Shown here: positions 44,848 through 53,599 of the stretch, piece by piece
How positions within the stretch are numbered: the first letter of the stretch is position 1
Layout of the letters: each line of letters begins with the position of its first letter
Assembly: GCA_944324635.1 (NCBI GenBank)
Contig: CALUXC010000002.1
Coordinates: 1-64,000, forward strand
DNA: 64,000 nucleotides
From: Candidatus Avelusimicrobium intestinipullorum
Lineage (GTDB): Bacteria; Elusimicrobiota; Elusimicrobia; Elusimicrobiales; Elusimicrobiaceae
Direction of reading: 5' to 3'
Made by a program: the position numbers and the translations under genes
The notes under the pieces: model-generated
Told to the model about the DNA's origin: nothing
The model's database searches: none
The model's input: the letters and a program-made list of their open reading frames with translations, nothing else

Positions 44848-44905
44848 GTGCTTAAAAAGGGTTCTATTTCCACCGCCCGGCGGATAAATTTACTAAAATA
44901 TACCC

Positions 44906-45853
44906 ATGAAACCTATCGTCCTCTGCGGCCCGACCGCTTCCGGCAAAACGGAACTGGCCCTGGAACTGGCCCGCCAAATAAACGGAATTATCGTATCGGC
45001 CGATTCCCGCCAGGTGTACACGCGCCTGACGGCAGGCACGGCCAAACCGGAAGGCACTTGGAAAGACGGGTTATATTACGTAGAGGGCGTGCCTTATCTG
45101 CTGGTGGACTTTCTGGAAGTGACGGAAACATTCAACGCCGGTGCTTTCCGCACGCGGGCACAGGAAATCACCCAAACCTATAAAGACAAACCGCTTATTT
45201 TTGCAGGCGGCACCGGCATGTATTTGCATGCATATTTTGTAGGCATGGACGAACTGCCCCCCTCCACCCCCCAAACCCGCAAGCAACTAACGGATTTACT
45301 TGCCCGCACAGGCAAAGAAGGACTGCATCAGGAATTGGCGCGGAGGGACCCGTCTTCCGCGGCGGCCATTCCGCCGGGCAATGTTCAGCGCACGATGCGC
45401 GCACTGGAGCTGTGCTGGCTGACAGGCAAACCCGCCAGTTCGTTAAAAAGCGGCAAATTTTTTCAGCTTCCCGATCCGAAAAAATCCGCTTGGGTGTTTT
45501 TGAACTGGGACAAAGAAGCCTTATCTAAACGCATAGAACAGCGCACCAACGCTATTTTTGACCCCATGTGTGCGGAAGCAAAAGCCCTTTTGGACGAAGG
45601 ATACCCTTCCGACGTGCCCGCCTTAAAAAGCTTGGGCTATCCTCAAGCGGTGCAGTTTTTGCGCGGACAACTTTCCCGCAGGGAAGCGCTGGAACAAATT
45701 TCCCTGCTCACCCGTCAATACGCCAAACGCCAGCGCACCTGGTTTAACCGCTATACGCAGGCCTACCGCCCGACCTTAACCAAAGCGCAGGATTTTCGGG
45801 CTCCTGCCCTGGCCAAAGAAATTTTATCTTGGGCGGAAGGAAACACCCGTTAA
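44906..45853 (+). CDS. miaA: tRNA dimethylallyltransferase MiaA
   Basis: 315 aa. P-loop GPTASGKTELA (residue 8) and VSADSRQVYTRLTAGTAKP are diagnostic. It adds the dimethylallyl group to A37 of tRNAs, the substrate of MiaB encoded upstream. No binding site; TAAAAT ends 6 nt before the ATG, another probable leaderless start. hflX follows after 4 nt, a common pairing. Confidence 0.94.
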   Translation: MKPIVLCGPTASGKTELALELARQINGIIVSADSRQVYTRLTAGTAKPEGTWKDGLYYVEGVPYLLVDFLEVTETFNAGAFRTRAQEITQTYKDKPLIFAGGTGMYLHAYFVGMDELPPSTPQTRKQLTDLLARTGKEGLHQELARRDPSSAAAIPPGNVQRTMRALELCWLTGKPASSLKSGKFFQLPDPKKSAWVFLNWDKEALSKRIEQRTNAIFDPMCAEAKALLDEGYPSDVPALKSLGYPQAVQFLRGQLSRREALEQISLLTRQYAKRQRTWFNRYTQAYRPTLTKAQDFRAPALAKEILSWAEGNTR

Positions 45854-45857
45854 AATT

Positions 45858-47102
45858 ATGGAACGAGTCATTTTGGTAGCGGTCTGCCTTAAAAACCAAC
45901 CTTTCAACGAAGAATCCTTGGCCGAACTCAAACGCCTGGCCCACACCGCCGGGGCGGAAGTGCTAAACGTATGGCGCGTACGCGTGCAGGCGTTTAATGC
46001 GGCGGGATTTATCGGCAGCGGCAAGACGGAAGAAATCGCCCAGGACGTACGCCTTCGCCAGGCACAGGCCGTTATCTTTGACGATGAAATATCCCCCGCA
46101 CAGCAAAAGAATTTGGAAAAAGTCATTCCCGCCAAAGTGATAGACCGCACCCGCCTGATTTTGGATATTTTCGCCCAGCGTGCCCGCACGCAGGAAGGGA
46201 AACTGCAAGTGGAACTGGCGCAGCTTAAGTACCTGCTCCCCCGTTTGGGCGGGCAAGGAACGGCCCTCATGCAGCAAAAAGGCGGCATTGGGCTTCGCGG
46301 CCCAGGCGAAACAAAGTTGGAATACGACAAACGCCGCCTGCGCCTGCGCATCAGCAAGCTGGAAAAAGAAATAGAACAAGTAAAAAAAGAACGTTCCCTT
46401 CGCCGCCAACGGCGCGGTCAAATTCCGCTGCCGCAAATTGCCATTGTGGGGTACACAAATGCCGGCAAAAGCACCCTGCTAAATGCACTCACCCGCCGCC
46501 CGGCCGTATATGCGGACGATAAACTCTTTGCCACGCTGGACCCAACCACCCGCCGCGTACACATGCCCGCCGGCGGTGAAATGCTGTTTACGGACACCGT
46601 AGGTTTTATTCAAAAGCTGCCCCACAGCCTGGTCAGTTCCTTCCGAGCTACCTTGGAAGAAACCACTTTTGCCGACGTTATCCTCCACGTGCAGGACGCT
46701 TCCTCCCCCCACCGGGCCGAGCAAGCCTCCACCGTGCGGCGCATTATTACGGAACTGGGCGCCCAAACCACCCCTATTATTGACGTCTTAAATAAAGCGG
46801 ATTTGCTCTCCCCCGCCAAGAAGAAACTCCTGCTGGAGGAAAATCCGTCCGCCGTGTTAGTCAGCGCCGAAGAGGGAACCGCTCTTTTAGAACTATTGGA
46901 GCGGGTGGAAGAAGCCGTGGCCCTGCGCTGGAAACTGCGCCGCCTGCTGCTCCCGCCCGAAAAGCTGCATTTGCTGGGCGTTTGCTACGAAAAAGCCATC
47001 GTTACCGGACGAAAAGAAAAACCGTCCGGCGCCTTGGAACTAACTTTGATGGCGACGGACGGCAATTTTGCGGGATTACAAAAACTGTTAAAACTGCATT
47101 GA
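45858..47102 (+). CDS. hflX: GTPase HflX
   Basis: 414 aa ribosome-associated GTPase that rescues stalled ribosomes. The N-terminal domain has RVRVQAFNAAGFIGSGKTEE and a Gly-rich linker GGQGTALMQQKGGIGLRGPG. The G domain has GYTNAGKSTL (G1), LFATLDPTTR, DTVGFI (G3) and NKAD (G4). A C-terminal HflX domain follows. It overlaps the convergent protease gene by 15 nt. Confidence 0.94.
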   Translation: MERVILVAVCLKNQPFNEESLAELKRLAHTAGAEVLNVWRVRVQAFNAAGFIGSGKTEEIAQDVRLRQAQAVIFDDEISPAQQKNLEKVIPAKVIDRTRLILDIFAQRARTQEGKLQVELAQLKYLLPRLGGQGTALMQQKGGIGLRGPGETKLEYDKRRLRLRISKLEKEIEQVKKERSLRRQRRGQIPLPQIAIVGYTNAGKSTLLNALTRRPAVYADDKLFATLDPTTRRVHMPAGGEMLFTDTVGFIQKLPHSLVSSFRATLEETTFADVILHVQDASSPHRAEQASTVRRIITELGAQTTPIIDVLNKADLLSPAKKKLLLEENPSAVLVSAEEGTALLELLERVEEAVALRWKLRRLLLPPEKLHLLGVCYEKAIVTGRKEKPSGALELTLMATDGNFAGLQKLLKLH

Positions 47103-48077
47103 AGCTTCCTGCTCCGCTTTTACAATAGCGTCAAACTTCTTTTTGGAAGGCGTAGCAAAATCCGGCACCACACCCACCGTACACAAACCGGGCACTTTAT
47201 TGCGGATAAAATTTAACGTGGAACCGTTAAACCCGGTAAACATAAAGAAATCCTGGGCGTTTTTGAACGTCATCACCGTTTTACCTTCCGCGTCATAGAA
47301 CGAAACACTTCCGTCTTTGGCGTAAAGCAGGGAAGACACTATCCCCACCAAATCGCCCGAACGCGTAAACACCCCACCGCCGGAATTGCCTTGGCGTACG
47401 CCAAAGCTGGGGGAAACGAAATGGCGCAGCTCGTCTACGTAATACACTTCGGGCGAGCGGGACGGCAAGTAGGAAACTACGCCGGCCGTTGTTTTGGGGA
47501 CCACGATTTTCGGTTTTAATTGCACGGTGGAAACCCCGGCCACGCTCAGCAGGCGGGCACCGTAAGCGTCCATCTGGGCTTTGGCTTCGGTATCAAAACG
47601 AAGTTTTGCGTCAAACTCGCTTTTAGAAATGGGATTACCGGTTTGCAAATCCACAAAAGCAAATTCCGCTTTTTGCGGTTCAAAGTGAATCAGCGCCGCG
47701 TCCACCCCGCTGATGCGGTTCTGCCCGGGGAAAAAGCCGTTATAAATATATACGCTGGGGGACGTGGTGCTGTGCTTAACACGGACCCGTACCAACAAAT
47801 CCAACGATTCTGCCAACGTGATTTCCACCGTACACGGACGGGTGCCACAGGCGGAGTAAACACAATGCGCCGAGGTCAGCAGCCAATCGGGCGCCAAGCG
47901 TACCGCCTGGCAGTTATATACGGACACTTTGGAATTGTACGTTTGATCCGTAGGCCAGATGGCAATTTCTTTCTGAATAAGAAACGCATTCTCGTTTATG
48001 GGCTCAGGGGTCTTCTCCGCCGCCAGAACGGCGGTGGTAAAAAATAAGCTAATACACAGCAAGAGAAATCTTTTCAT
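47088..48077 (-). CDS. Secreted trypsin-like serine protease
   Basis: 329 aa with signal peptide MKRFLLLCISLFFTTAVLA. Chymotrypsin-fold catalytic triad: H71 (LLTSAHCVYS), D126 (ISGVDAALIHFE) and S232 (GVRQGNSGGGVF). Cysteines near 56, 72, 77 and 82 may form disulfides. Secreted to periplasm or outside; the target is unknown. It is divergent from plsY. Confidence 0.82.
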   Translation of the reverse strand: MKRFLLLCISLFFTTAVLAAEKTPEPINENAFLIQKEIAIWPTDQTYNSKVSVYNCQAVRLAPDWLLTSAHCVYSACGTRPCTVEITLAESLDLLVRVRVKHSTTSPSVYIYNGFFPGQNRISGVDAALIHFEPQKAEFAFVDLQTGNPISKSEFDAKLRFDTEAKAQMDAYGARLLSVAGVSTVQLKPKIVVPKTTAGVVSYLPSRSPEVYYVDELRHFVSPSFGVRQGNSGGGVFTRSGDLVGIVSSLLYAKDGSVSFYDAEGKTVMTFKNAQDFFMFTGFNGSTLNFIRNKVPGLCTVGVVPDFATPSKKKFDAIVKAEQEASMQF

Positions 48078-48168
48078 ACTTTATAGTGTATATAAAAAAT
48101 GGTCAAATTTCCATGCACTGCGCAGATACGGGCTTTTCTGTGCGTCCAAATTTAATATAATGAAATAT

Positions 48169-48798
48169 ATGATTACGACCGTTACTATACTCGTTTTGTT
48201 CAGTTATTTACTCGGGTCCGTCCCGACCGGCTACTTGATCGCCAAGCGCGTCATGGGCATTGATATCCGCCAACATGGTTCCGGCAACCCCGGCGCCGCC
48301 AACGTGTACCGCATCGTAGGCAAATGGGCGGGCATTTCCACCTTCTTGGTGGACGGGCTGAAAGGGTTTATCCCGGTGTGTTTGGCCCGCCACTACTGCC
48401 CGGAAAATTATTGGGTAGCCATCGCGTGCGGCGTAATTGCCATTTTGGGCCATATGTGGACGATTTATCTTAAATTCCGCGGCGGTAAAGGCGTGGCCAC
48501 TTCCGCGGGCGTATTTGCCGCCATCTTGCCTATTCCCACCGCCATTGCCTTTGCTTCGTTTGTGGTGTGCGTGGCCTTGTGGGGGCGCATTTCCATCGGC
48601 TCCATTTGCGCCTGTATCGTGCTGCCTATTGCCAGCTTTTTGATTGGGGATCACCCGATGTCCGTCAACCTGATGGTCACGGCCGTTGGCGCGTTAGTCA
48701 TCTACAAACACGTTCCCAACATCAAACGCCTCTTGCAGCAAAAAGAACTTAAATTTGAAGACGGCGCCAAAAAGAGAAAAGAACATGAAAATAAATAA
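48169..48798 (+). CDS. plsY: Acyl-phosphate:glycerol-3-phosphate acyltransferase PlsY
   Basis: About 209 aa, five-helix membrane enzyme making lysophosphatidic acid. Signature loops: LLGSVPTGYLIAKRVMGIDI, then RQHGSGNPGAANVYR, then HMWTIYLKFRGGKGVATSAG, and the C-terminal YKHVPNIKRLL. Two ATGs are possible (48160, 48169); TATAAT at 48155-48160 overlaps the first, so the second is preferred and would be leaderless. Overlaps gpsA. Confidence 0.92.
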   Translation: MITTVTILVLFSYLLGSVPTGYLIAKRVMGIDIRQHGSGNPGAANVYRIVGKWAGISTFLVDGLKGFIPVCLARHYCPENYWVAIACGVIAILGHMWTIYLKFRGGKGVATSAGVFAAILPIPTAIAFASFVVCVALWGRISIGSICACIVLPIASFLIGDHPMSVNLMVTAVGALVIYKHVPNIKRLLQQKELKFEDGAKKRKEHENK

Positions 48799-49789
48799 AA
48801 TCACCGTTTTTGGTGCAGGTATCTGGGGCAGTGTCATCGCCCAGCACCTGGCCCTCAAAGGCTACGGCGTGTGGCTGTGGGAATACAACGAACAGTTGCT
48901 AAACGTGCTTAAAACCATGGGCCGCCACCCCAATATTCCCAATTTCAAAATTCACGACAATATCCGCCTGACCGGCTGCGTAAAAGAAGCCGTGCAGGAT
49001 ACCGATTTGATTATTTTTGTCATTTCCTCCAAAGCCATTCGCGCTTTTTGCCGGGAACAGCTTAAGCCCCTCTTAAACGGCCGTGCCGTGCCGGTGGTGA
49101 GCGCATCCAAAGGCATTGAGGACAAAACCTTCAAAACCATTTGCGAATTAATTGAAGAAGAACTGCCCCAATTAAAAGACAAAACGTTGGCGTTTTCGGG
49201 CCCCAGCTTCGCTTTGGAAGTAGCGCAAAATGTGCCCACCAAAATCATGCTGGCCGGCAAAGACCCGGCCCTGGTGGACGAAATCCGCGACGTAATGAGC
49301 GGGGACCCGATTATCGTGGTGCCCTCTTCCGACCGCCGCGGCGTGGAATACGGGGGCGGCATTAAAAACGTTTTGGCCATTGGCTGCGGCGTGATTGACG
49401 GTATCGGAGACGGTGCCAACGCCAAAGCCGCTTTAATTACGCAAGCCATGCAGGAAATGAATGACATTATCGTCAGCCAAGGGGGCCAAATGGGTACGGT
49501 GTACAGCTTGGCCGGGTTTGGCGACGCGATTTTAACCGGTATGTCTGCCATTTCCCGCAACCGCCGTTTGGGCGAAAAATTGGGTTCCGGCCTGTCGCTG
49601 GAAGAAGCCAAAAAAGAAGTGGGCACCATCGCCGAAGGCGTCAACTCCGTACAAAGCGTGTACGATATTGCGCGCAAGAACAATTTGAAAACCCCGATTG
49701 TAGATGCTATTTGGCAGATTGTCTGCCAAGGCAAAAAGCCCTGGGTGCTGTTGCACGCTATGGGATTTACCAACCGAGGCAATAAATAA
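48785..49789 (+). CDS. gpsA: Glycerol-3-phosphate dehydrogenase [NAD(P)+]
   Basis: 334 aa. Nucleotide-binding VFGAGIWGSVIAQHLA, then SASKGIEDKTFKT, AFSGPSFALEVAQ and the catalytic-lysine region EYGGGIKNVLAIGCGVIDGI. It makes sn-glycerol 3-phosphate, the PlsY substrate; the two genes overlap by 14 nt, a metabolic pair. Confidence 0.95.
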   Translation: MKINKITVFGAGIWGSVIAQHLALKGYGVWLWEYNEQLLNVLKTMGRHPNIPNFKIHDNIRLTGCVKEAVQDTDLIIFVISSKAIRAFCREQLKPLLNGRAVPVVSASKGIEDKTFKTICELIEEELPQLKDKTLAFSGPSFALEVAQNVPTKIMLAGKDPALVDEIRDVMSGDPIIVVPSSDRRGVEYGGGIKNVLAIGCGVIDGIGDGANAKAALITQAMQEMNDIIVSQGGQMGTVYSLAGFGDAILTGMSAISRNRRLGEKLGSGLSLEEAKKEVGTIAEGVNSVQSVYDIARKNNLKTPIVDAIWQIVCQGKKPWVLLHAMGFTNRGNK

Positions 49790-49842
49790 TTTACCCGGGA
49801 GAGTGCTTTTTGCTCCCCCCTCATACATAAGGAACTTAAACC

Positions 49843-50106
49843 ATGAATAAGGACGATGTAATCCGCCATTTAACCCGCCACGTGCTGGACAAGAAGCAGG
49901 CTAAAATGTCGGTAGATAAAGTGTTTGAAATTATTAAGCACGGCTTAAAACGTGACGGAAAAGTGGTCATCAGCAATTTTGGCTCGTTCCACTTAAAAAC
50001 GGCCCGTCCCGTTACGCGCCACAACCCCAAAACGGGAGAGAAAGTTCAAGTCCCGGCGAAACAAAAGGTGCGCTTTAAGCCTTCCGAAAATATCTTAAAA
50101 AAATAA
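49843..50106 (+). CDS. HU/IHF-family DNA-binding protein
   Basis: 87 aa. Two helices then the β-arm: VVISNFGSFHLKTARPVTRH, NPKTGEKVQVPAKQKVRFKP, the classic HU signature. Nucleoid-associated DNA-bending protein. AAGGAA lies upstream; strong terminator downstream. Monocistronic. Confidence 0.94.
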   Translation: MNKDDVIRHLTRHVLDKKQAKMSVDKVFEIIKHGLKRDGKVVISNFGSFHLKTARPVTRHNPKTGEKVQVPAKQKVRFKPSENILKK

Positions 50107-50109
50107 AAG

Positions 50110-50134
50110 AACCCGCCTCCAGGCGGGTTTTTTA
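50110..50134 (+). terminator. Terminator after HU gene
   Basis: Stem AACCCGCCT / AGGCGGGTT with a 2-nt loop and T6. Confidence 0.92.
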
Positions 50135-50481
50135 TGCAAGGATATACGGTGTCGCAAAATAGCTGAAAGGCTCCTTAAATACCCTATTGGCGGGCTCAAA
50201 CGGGGCTATTAATAAAACCTTGCATGCTCCACGGAAGTGCGGCCCTCGGATTTCCCTATCAAATATCCCGCTAGTTTTGTATTTGCTCGGCTTTGGCCCG
50301 GTCGTCTAGAAGCGCGGCTTTAACGCGCTTTGGCTGGGGATTGCCCCTATAAATTAAGTTTTGCAGGCAGATGTCTTCCTCAGCAAATAATCCAGCCTGG
50401 CGCCGTTTAGATGTGTTCTTGTGGCTTTTACGCTATTGGCGGCTAACGCACCCAGCGGATTTGGCTGGAATAAAAACCCAT
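50135..50481. other. 347-bp noncoding region of unknown content
   Basis: It lies between two terminators. No open frame with family resemblance. The word CTATTGGCGG appears twice (about 50184 and 50431), and several GC-rich inverted segments occur (for example AAGCGCGGCTTTAACGCGCTT around 50311-50331). I checked by eye for RNase P, SRP RNA and tmRNA signatures and did not find them. It may hold an unrecognised structured RNA or a decayed gene. Confidence 0.4.
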
Positions 50482-50512
50482 AAAAAAACCGGTTCCAAGA
50501 ACCGGTTTTTAA
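50482..50512. terminator. Bidirectional terminator
   Basis: Stem AAAAACCGGTTC / GAACCGGTTTTT with a 3-nt loop; 16 nt from the stop of the minus-strand gene at 50528. Confidence 0.85.
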
Positions 50513-50527
50513 GGGAAACTTGCAATA

Positions 50528-51244
50528 TTAAAGCACTTGTTTTAATTCAACAGGCAAATCGCACTTATCAATGCGCACGGCGCTGTGGGTATTGGTTTTC
50601 TGGTCTAGCCCAAAGATGTTTACGCGGTATATCACGCGCATTTTGCCGTTATCTTTCTGAACGTCTTGAATTTCAAACACTTTGTCGGGCAAGTTGCTGG
50701 TGGATTCCAACACCACAATATAGTCCTTGGCAAAGTTCGCCGTAGGATATTTGCCGCGTGCGATGCGCTTAAAATCCTTGTATTCCTGCAAGTTTTTAAT
50801 CAAGCGCACTTTAACGGGGGCTTCAATCATGGATATTTTACTGTCGGAATCGGAAGCAGACACTTTCACCGGAGCAGATTTTAGGCGCATATGGCTGCCG
50901 TCCACATCTCCCAAATAGACGGGCTCGTCCTCTTCCTGCTCTTGCGGGGCGTCCACGGCGGAGCCGCTACGGGTAATCACGCGGTCCAACCCTTGTACTT
51001 TAATCTTAGACAGTTGGGAAGGCAGGTCGGCATCGTCCACATACTGCGGTTCTTCCACCGCCACCACGCCTTCCGGTTCGGACGCCTTGTCCATATCCAC
51101 AATCAGCAAAGAATCACTCCCTGCCATGGCCTCTTGCTGGGGCGCAACATCCTTACGCATACTATCCCATACGCGCATAGACGCCACCCCTGCCAAAAAC
51201 ACCAGCACAAACGCACCGGCCAGCATCAAATTCTTTTTGTTCAT
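50528..51244 (-). CDS. Hypothetical membrane-anchored protein (238 aa)
   Basis: One N-terminal membrane helix (LMLAGAFVLVFLAGVAS), then an acidic disordered linker (40-115; rich in D, E, V, P) and a C-terminal domain of about 100 residues (VRLIKNLQEYKDFKRIARGK; YIVVLESTSNLPDKVFEIQD) with mixed α/β character, similar in outline to exported 'protease-complex-like' domains. No family named. Overlaps queF by 1 nt, so part of the ATPase-queF operon. Confidence 0.65.
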   Translation of the reverse strand: MNKKNLMLAGAFVLVFLAGVASMRVWDSMRKDVAPQQEAMAGSDSLLIVDMDKASEPEGVVAVEEPQYVDDADLPSQLSKIKVQGLDRVITRSGSAVDAPQEQEEDEPVYLGDVDGSHMRLKSAPVKVSASDSDSKISMIEAPVKVRLIKNLQEYKDFKRIARGKYPTANFAKDYIVVLESTSNLPDKVFEIQDVQKDNGKMRVIYRVNIFGLDQKTNTHSAVRIDKCDLPVELKQVL

Positions 51245-51651
51245 TATTTTTTCTCGTACTTGGCCGTGATTACCGAGCGCAGCCCGCCACGGGGCGTAAA
51301 CACACCGGTCACCACCGCTCTTTTGGGTTTGCAGGCTTTCACCACATCGTCCAAAATTTTATTGGCGATATTTTCCATAAAAATACCCATATCGCGGTAT
51401 TCCAACAAATAGTATTTAAGCGATTTGAGTTCCAAGCACAGTTCGTCCGGCACGTATTCAATGGTAATTACGCCAAAATCCGGCAGGCCCGTTTTGGGGC
51501 AAACGGAAGTAAATTCCGGCAATTCAATTTTAATGTCATAGTCCCGTTTGTACTGGTTGGGCCAGCATTGTATGTCGGGCAGAACCGCGTCCGCATTTTT
51601 GCGGGCATGGTCGGAAGTATAGCCAAAATCAATATCATGCGTATGGGTCAT
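51244..51651 (-). CDS. queF: NADPH-dependent 7-cyano-7-deazaguanine reductase QueF
   Basis: 135 aa, the short unimodular type. The nucleophilic cysteine is in PEFTSVCPKTGLPDFG; the substrate-binding LELKSLKYYLLEYR (QueF ESKS-like motif) follows, then FTPRGGLRS. It reduces preQ0 to preQ1 in queuosine synthesis. Other queuosine genes are not in the window. Overlaps the ATPase gene upstream by 4 nt. Confidence 0.93.
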   Translation of the reverse strand: MTHTHDIDFGYTSDHARKNADAVLPDIQCWPNQYKRDYDIKIELPEFTSVCPKTGLPDFGVITIEYVPDELCLELKSLKYYLLEYRDMGIFMENIANKILDDVVKACKPKRAVVTGVFTPRGGLRSVITAKYEKK

Positions 51652-53597
51652 TTTATTTTAAGCATCCTTGTTGAATTTAATAAAATCAGCAGAACAACCG
51701 CCAGCGAACCTCCCACCGGCAGTGCCCACCCCACGCCATAAGGCTGGCGCAGCAGCCACGCGGTCAAAGCGCCGTTTAACAACACCGCCAACACCACGTT
51801 CAGCGCCACTACTCGGCGCAACTTTTTATTTATTGTAAATAAATAGGAAACGGGAAACAAGTCCCGCCGTTTGATAATGACGTCCACCCAGTTGTTATAC
51901 ACGTTTTTGCCGGACGCAAACACTACCCCCGCATCGGCACGCAATAGGGCGATAATATCGTTAAATCCGTCCCCCACCATGGCCACCCGTTTGCCCAAAG
52001 AGCGCAGGTTGGTGATAATTTCCGCCTTGGTTTTGGGAAGCACGTCAAAGTTTACCTTTTCAATGCCAGCTTCCCGTGCAATAACCGCCACGGAAGCTTC
52101 GTTGTCGCCCGATACCAAAATAATGTCTTTCCCCAGTGATTTTAATAAAGCCACCGTCTCCTTGGCCCCGGGGCGCAGTTCATCGGACAAAGTCAAATAT
52201 CCCAAAAATTTGCCGTTCAAAGCCACGCACACCACCGCTTCGGCCGCGGTGGCAATTTTGGCAGAGGTGGAAATGCCTTGTTCTTCAAGCCATTGGGTGC
52301 GGCCCGCGATAATTTTGTCTTCCCCGCGGGTAGCTTGCACGCCCAGGCCGGGCAGTACGTCAAAGCAAAGCAGGCGTTTGGTGCGGATTTTATGTTCTTT
52401 GGCGTAGAGATTGATGGCATCAGCAAACGGGCCGTCCACCAATTGTTCGGCCGTGGCGATCGTTTCCAACAGCAGTTTCTGCGTAACGCCTTCCGCCGGG
52501 AACACGTCCGATACGCGCAGTTCGCCGTAAGTCAGTGTGCCGGTCTTATCAAAAAACACGGTGTCCGCCTTGGCCAATTCTTCCAACGCGTACATATTTT
52601 GAATTTTAATTTTGGACGCACGCGCCCCCGAGCGGGCAAAAAACGCCGGAAATACCGCCGTAAAAACCAGCGCCAACGGGCAAGAAACCGCCAATACAAA
52701 CAAAAACATTCCCAAATAGTGAAACCATTGATCCGTGCCGTACGTATGCAGCATAAACGCATACGCCCCGCCCGCCGCCAGCAGCAGAATCGGCAACACC
52801 CAGGCGGAAAAAGCGTCCAGTGCGCTCTTAAACCCGCTGCGAAGGAGTTCCCCTTTTTTAATGGCATCAATCACGCTCATCAAGGCGGAATCGGCCAACA
52901 CGTCCGTCACTTCTACATACACTTCGGCCGATTTATTCAGCGTGCCGGCATATACGCGGCTCCCCACGGTTTTGGAAGTGGGAAGCATATTGCCGGTGAT
53001 TAACTGTTCGTCAATGGAAGTTTTCCCTTTGCGCACGATACCGTCCGCAGGCAAGCGTTCCCCGGTTTTCACAAAAATCAAATCGCCTTTTTTCAGTTCG
53101 TTGGCAAACACTTTACGGAAACGTCTGTCCACGCACAGACGGCCGGATTTGGGCAAAAAATCGTCCAATTTTTTTACAAAAACGCGGTTTTTTTCTTTTT
53201 CGCGCGTTAAGCGGCGTTCCGCCCACAAACCCAAGGTTAACAGAAAAGCACTATAGAGGAATAAATCTTCCACCGGGCCAAAAAGTTTGACCGTTAAAAA
53301 AGTATTCAGAGAGGAATAAATAAACCCCGCCCCCGCACATACCGTGAGCAACACGGCAAAGCTCATTCTTCCGTTCCAAATGTCTTTCCCGGCGGAACGG
53401 ACCAACACATCGGCACAGAAGAGGAAATCCATCAACCCCAAAATAAAAATGCCCACTTCCGAATGGCGGAAGGTGAGCGAAAACAAAATCAACACCACAA
53501 AACAGGCGGATAGAAAAAAACGGTACGTAAACGCCTTGGACGGCACAGACAGTGCCGCCGGTTCCGGGCGGGAAGGCAACAAAAGCGGTTCAGACAT
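51648..53597 (-). CDS. Divergent P1B-like P-type ATPase
   Basis: 649 aa with six or more membrane helices and P-type ATPase domains: actuator region (about 165-235), CPL in the transmembrane core (306-308), phosphorylation site D350 in FDKTGTLTYGEL, and hinge VGDGFND (541-547). Odd points: the actuator TGE is TGN (201-203), the HP dipeptide of heavy-metal pumps is replaced by DGPF (388-391), and no N-terminal metal-binding domain exists. The TGE glutamate drives dephosphorylation, so transport may be impaired or the protein may have another role. Operon with queF. Confidence 0.8.
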   Translation of the reverse strand: MSEPLLLPSRPEPAALSVPSKAFTYRFFLSACFVVLILFSLTFRHSEVGIFILGLMDFLFCADVLVRSAGKDIWNGRMSFAVLLTVCAGAGFIYSSLNTFLTVKLFGPVEDLFLYSAFLLTLGLWAERRLTREKEKNRVFVKKLDDFLPKSGRLCVDRRFRKVFANELKKGDLIFVKTGERLPADGIVRKGKTSIDEQLITGNMLPTSKTVGSRVYAGTLNKSAEVYVEVTDVLADSALMSVIDAIKKGELLRSGFKSALDAFSAWVLPILLLAAGGAYAFMLHTYGTDQWFHYLGMFLFVLAVSCPLALVFTAVFPAFFARSGARASKIKIQNMYALEELAKADTVFFDKTGTLTYGELRVSDVFPAEGVTQKLLLETIATAEQLVDGPFADAINLYAKEHKIRTKRLLCFDVLPGLGVQATRGEDKIIAGRTQWLEEQGISTSAKIATAAEAVVCVALNGKFLGYLTLSDELRPGAKETVALLKSLGKDIILVSGDNEASVAVIAREAGIEKVNFDVLPKTKAEIITNLRSLGKRVAMVGDGFNDIIALLRADAGVVFASGKNVYNNWVDVIIKRRDLFPVSYLFTINKKLRRVVALNVVLAVLLNGALTAWLLRQPYGVGWALPVGGSLAVVLLILLNSTRMLKIK

Positions 53598-53599
53598 AT

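Noticed and set aside
50135..50481. RNase P RNA, SRP RNA or tmRNA
   Set aside because: Their conserved core sequences were not found on either strand.
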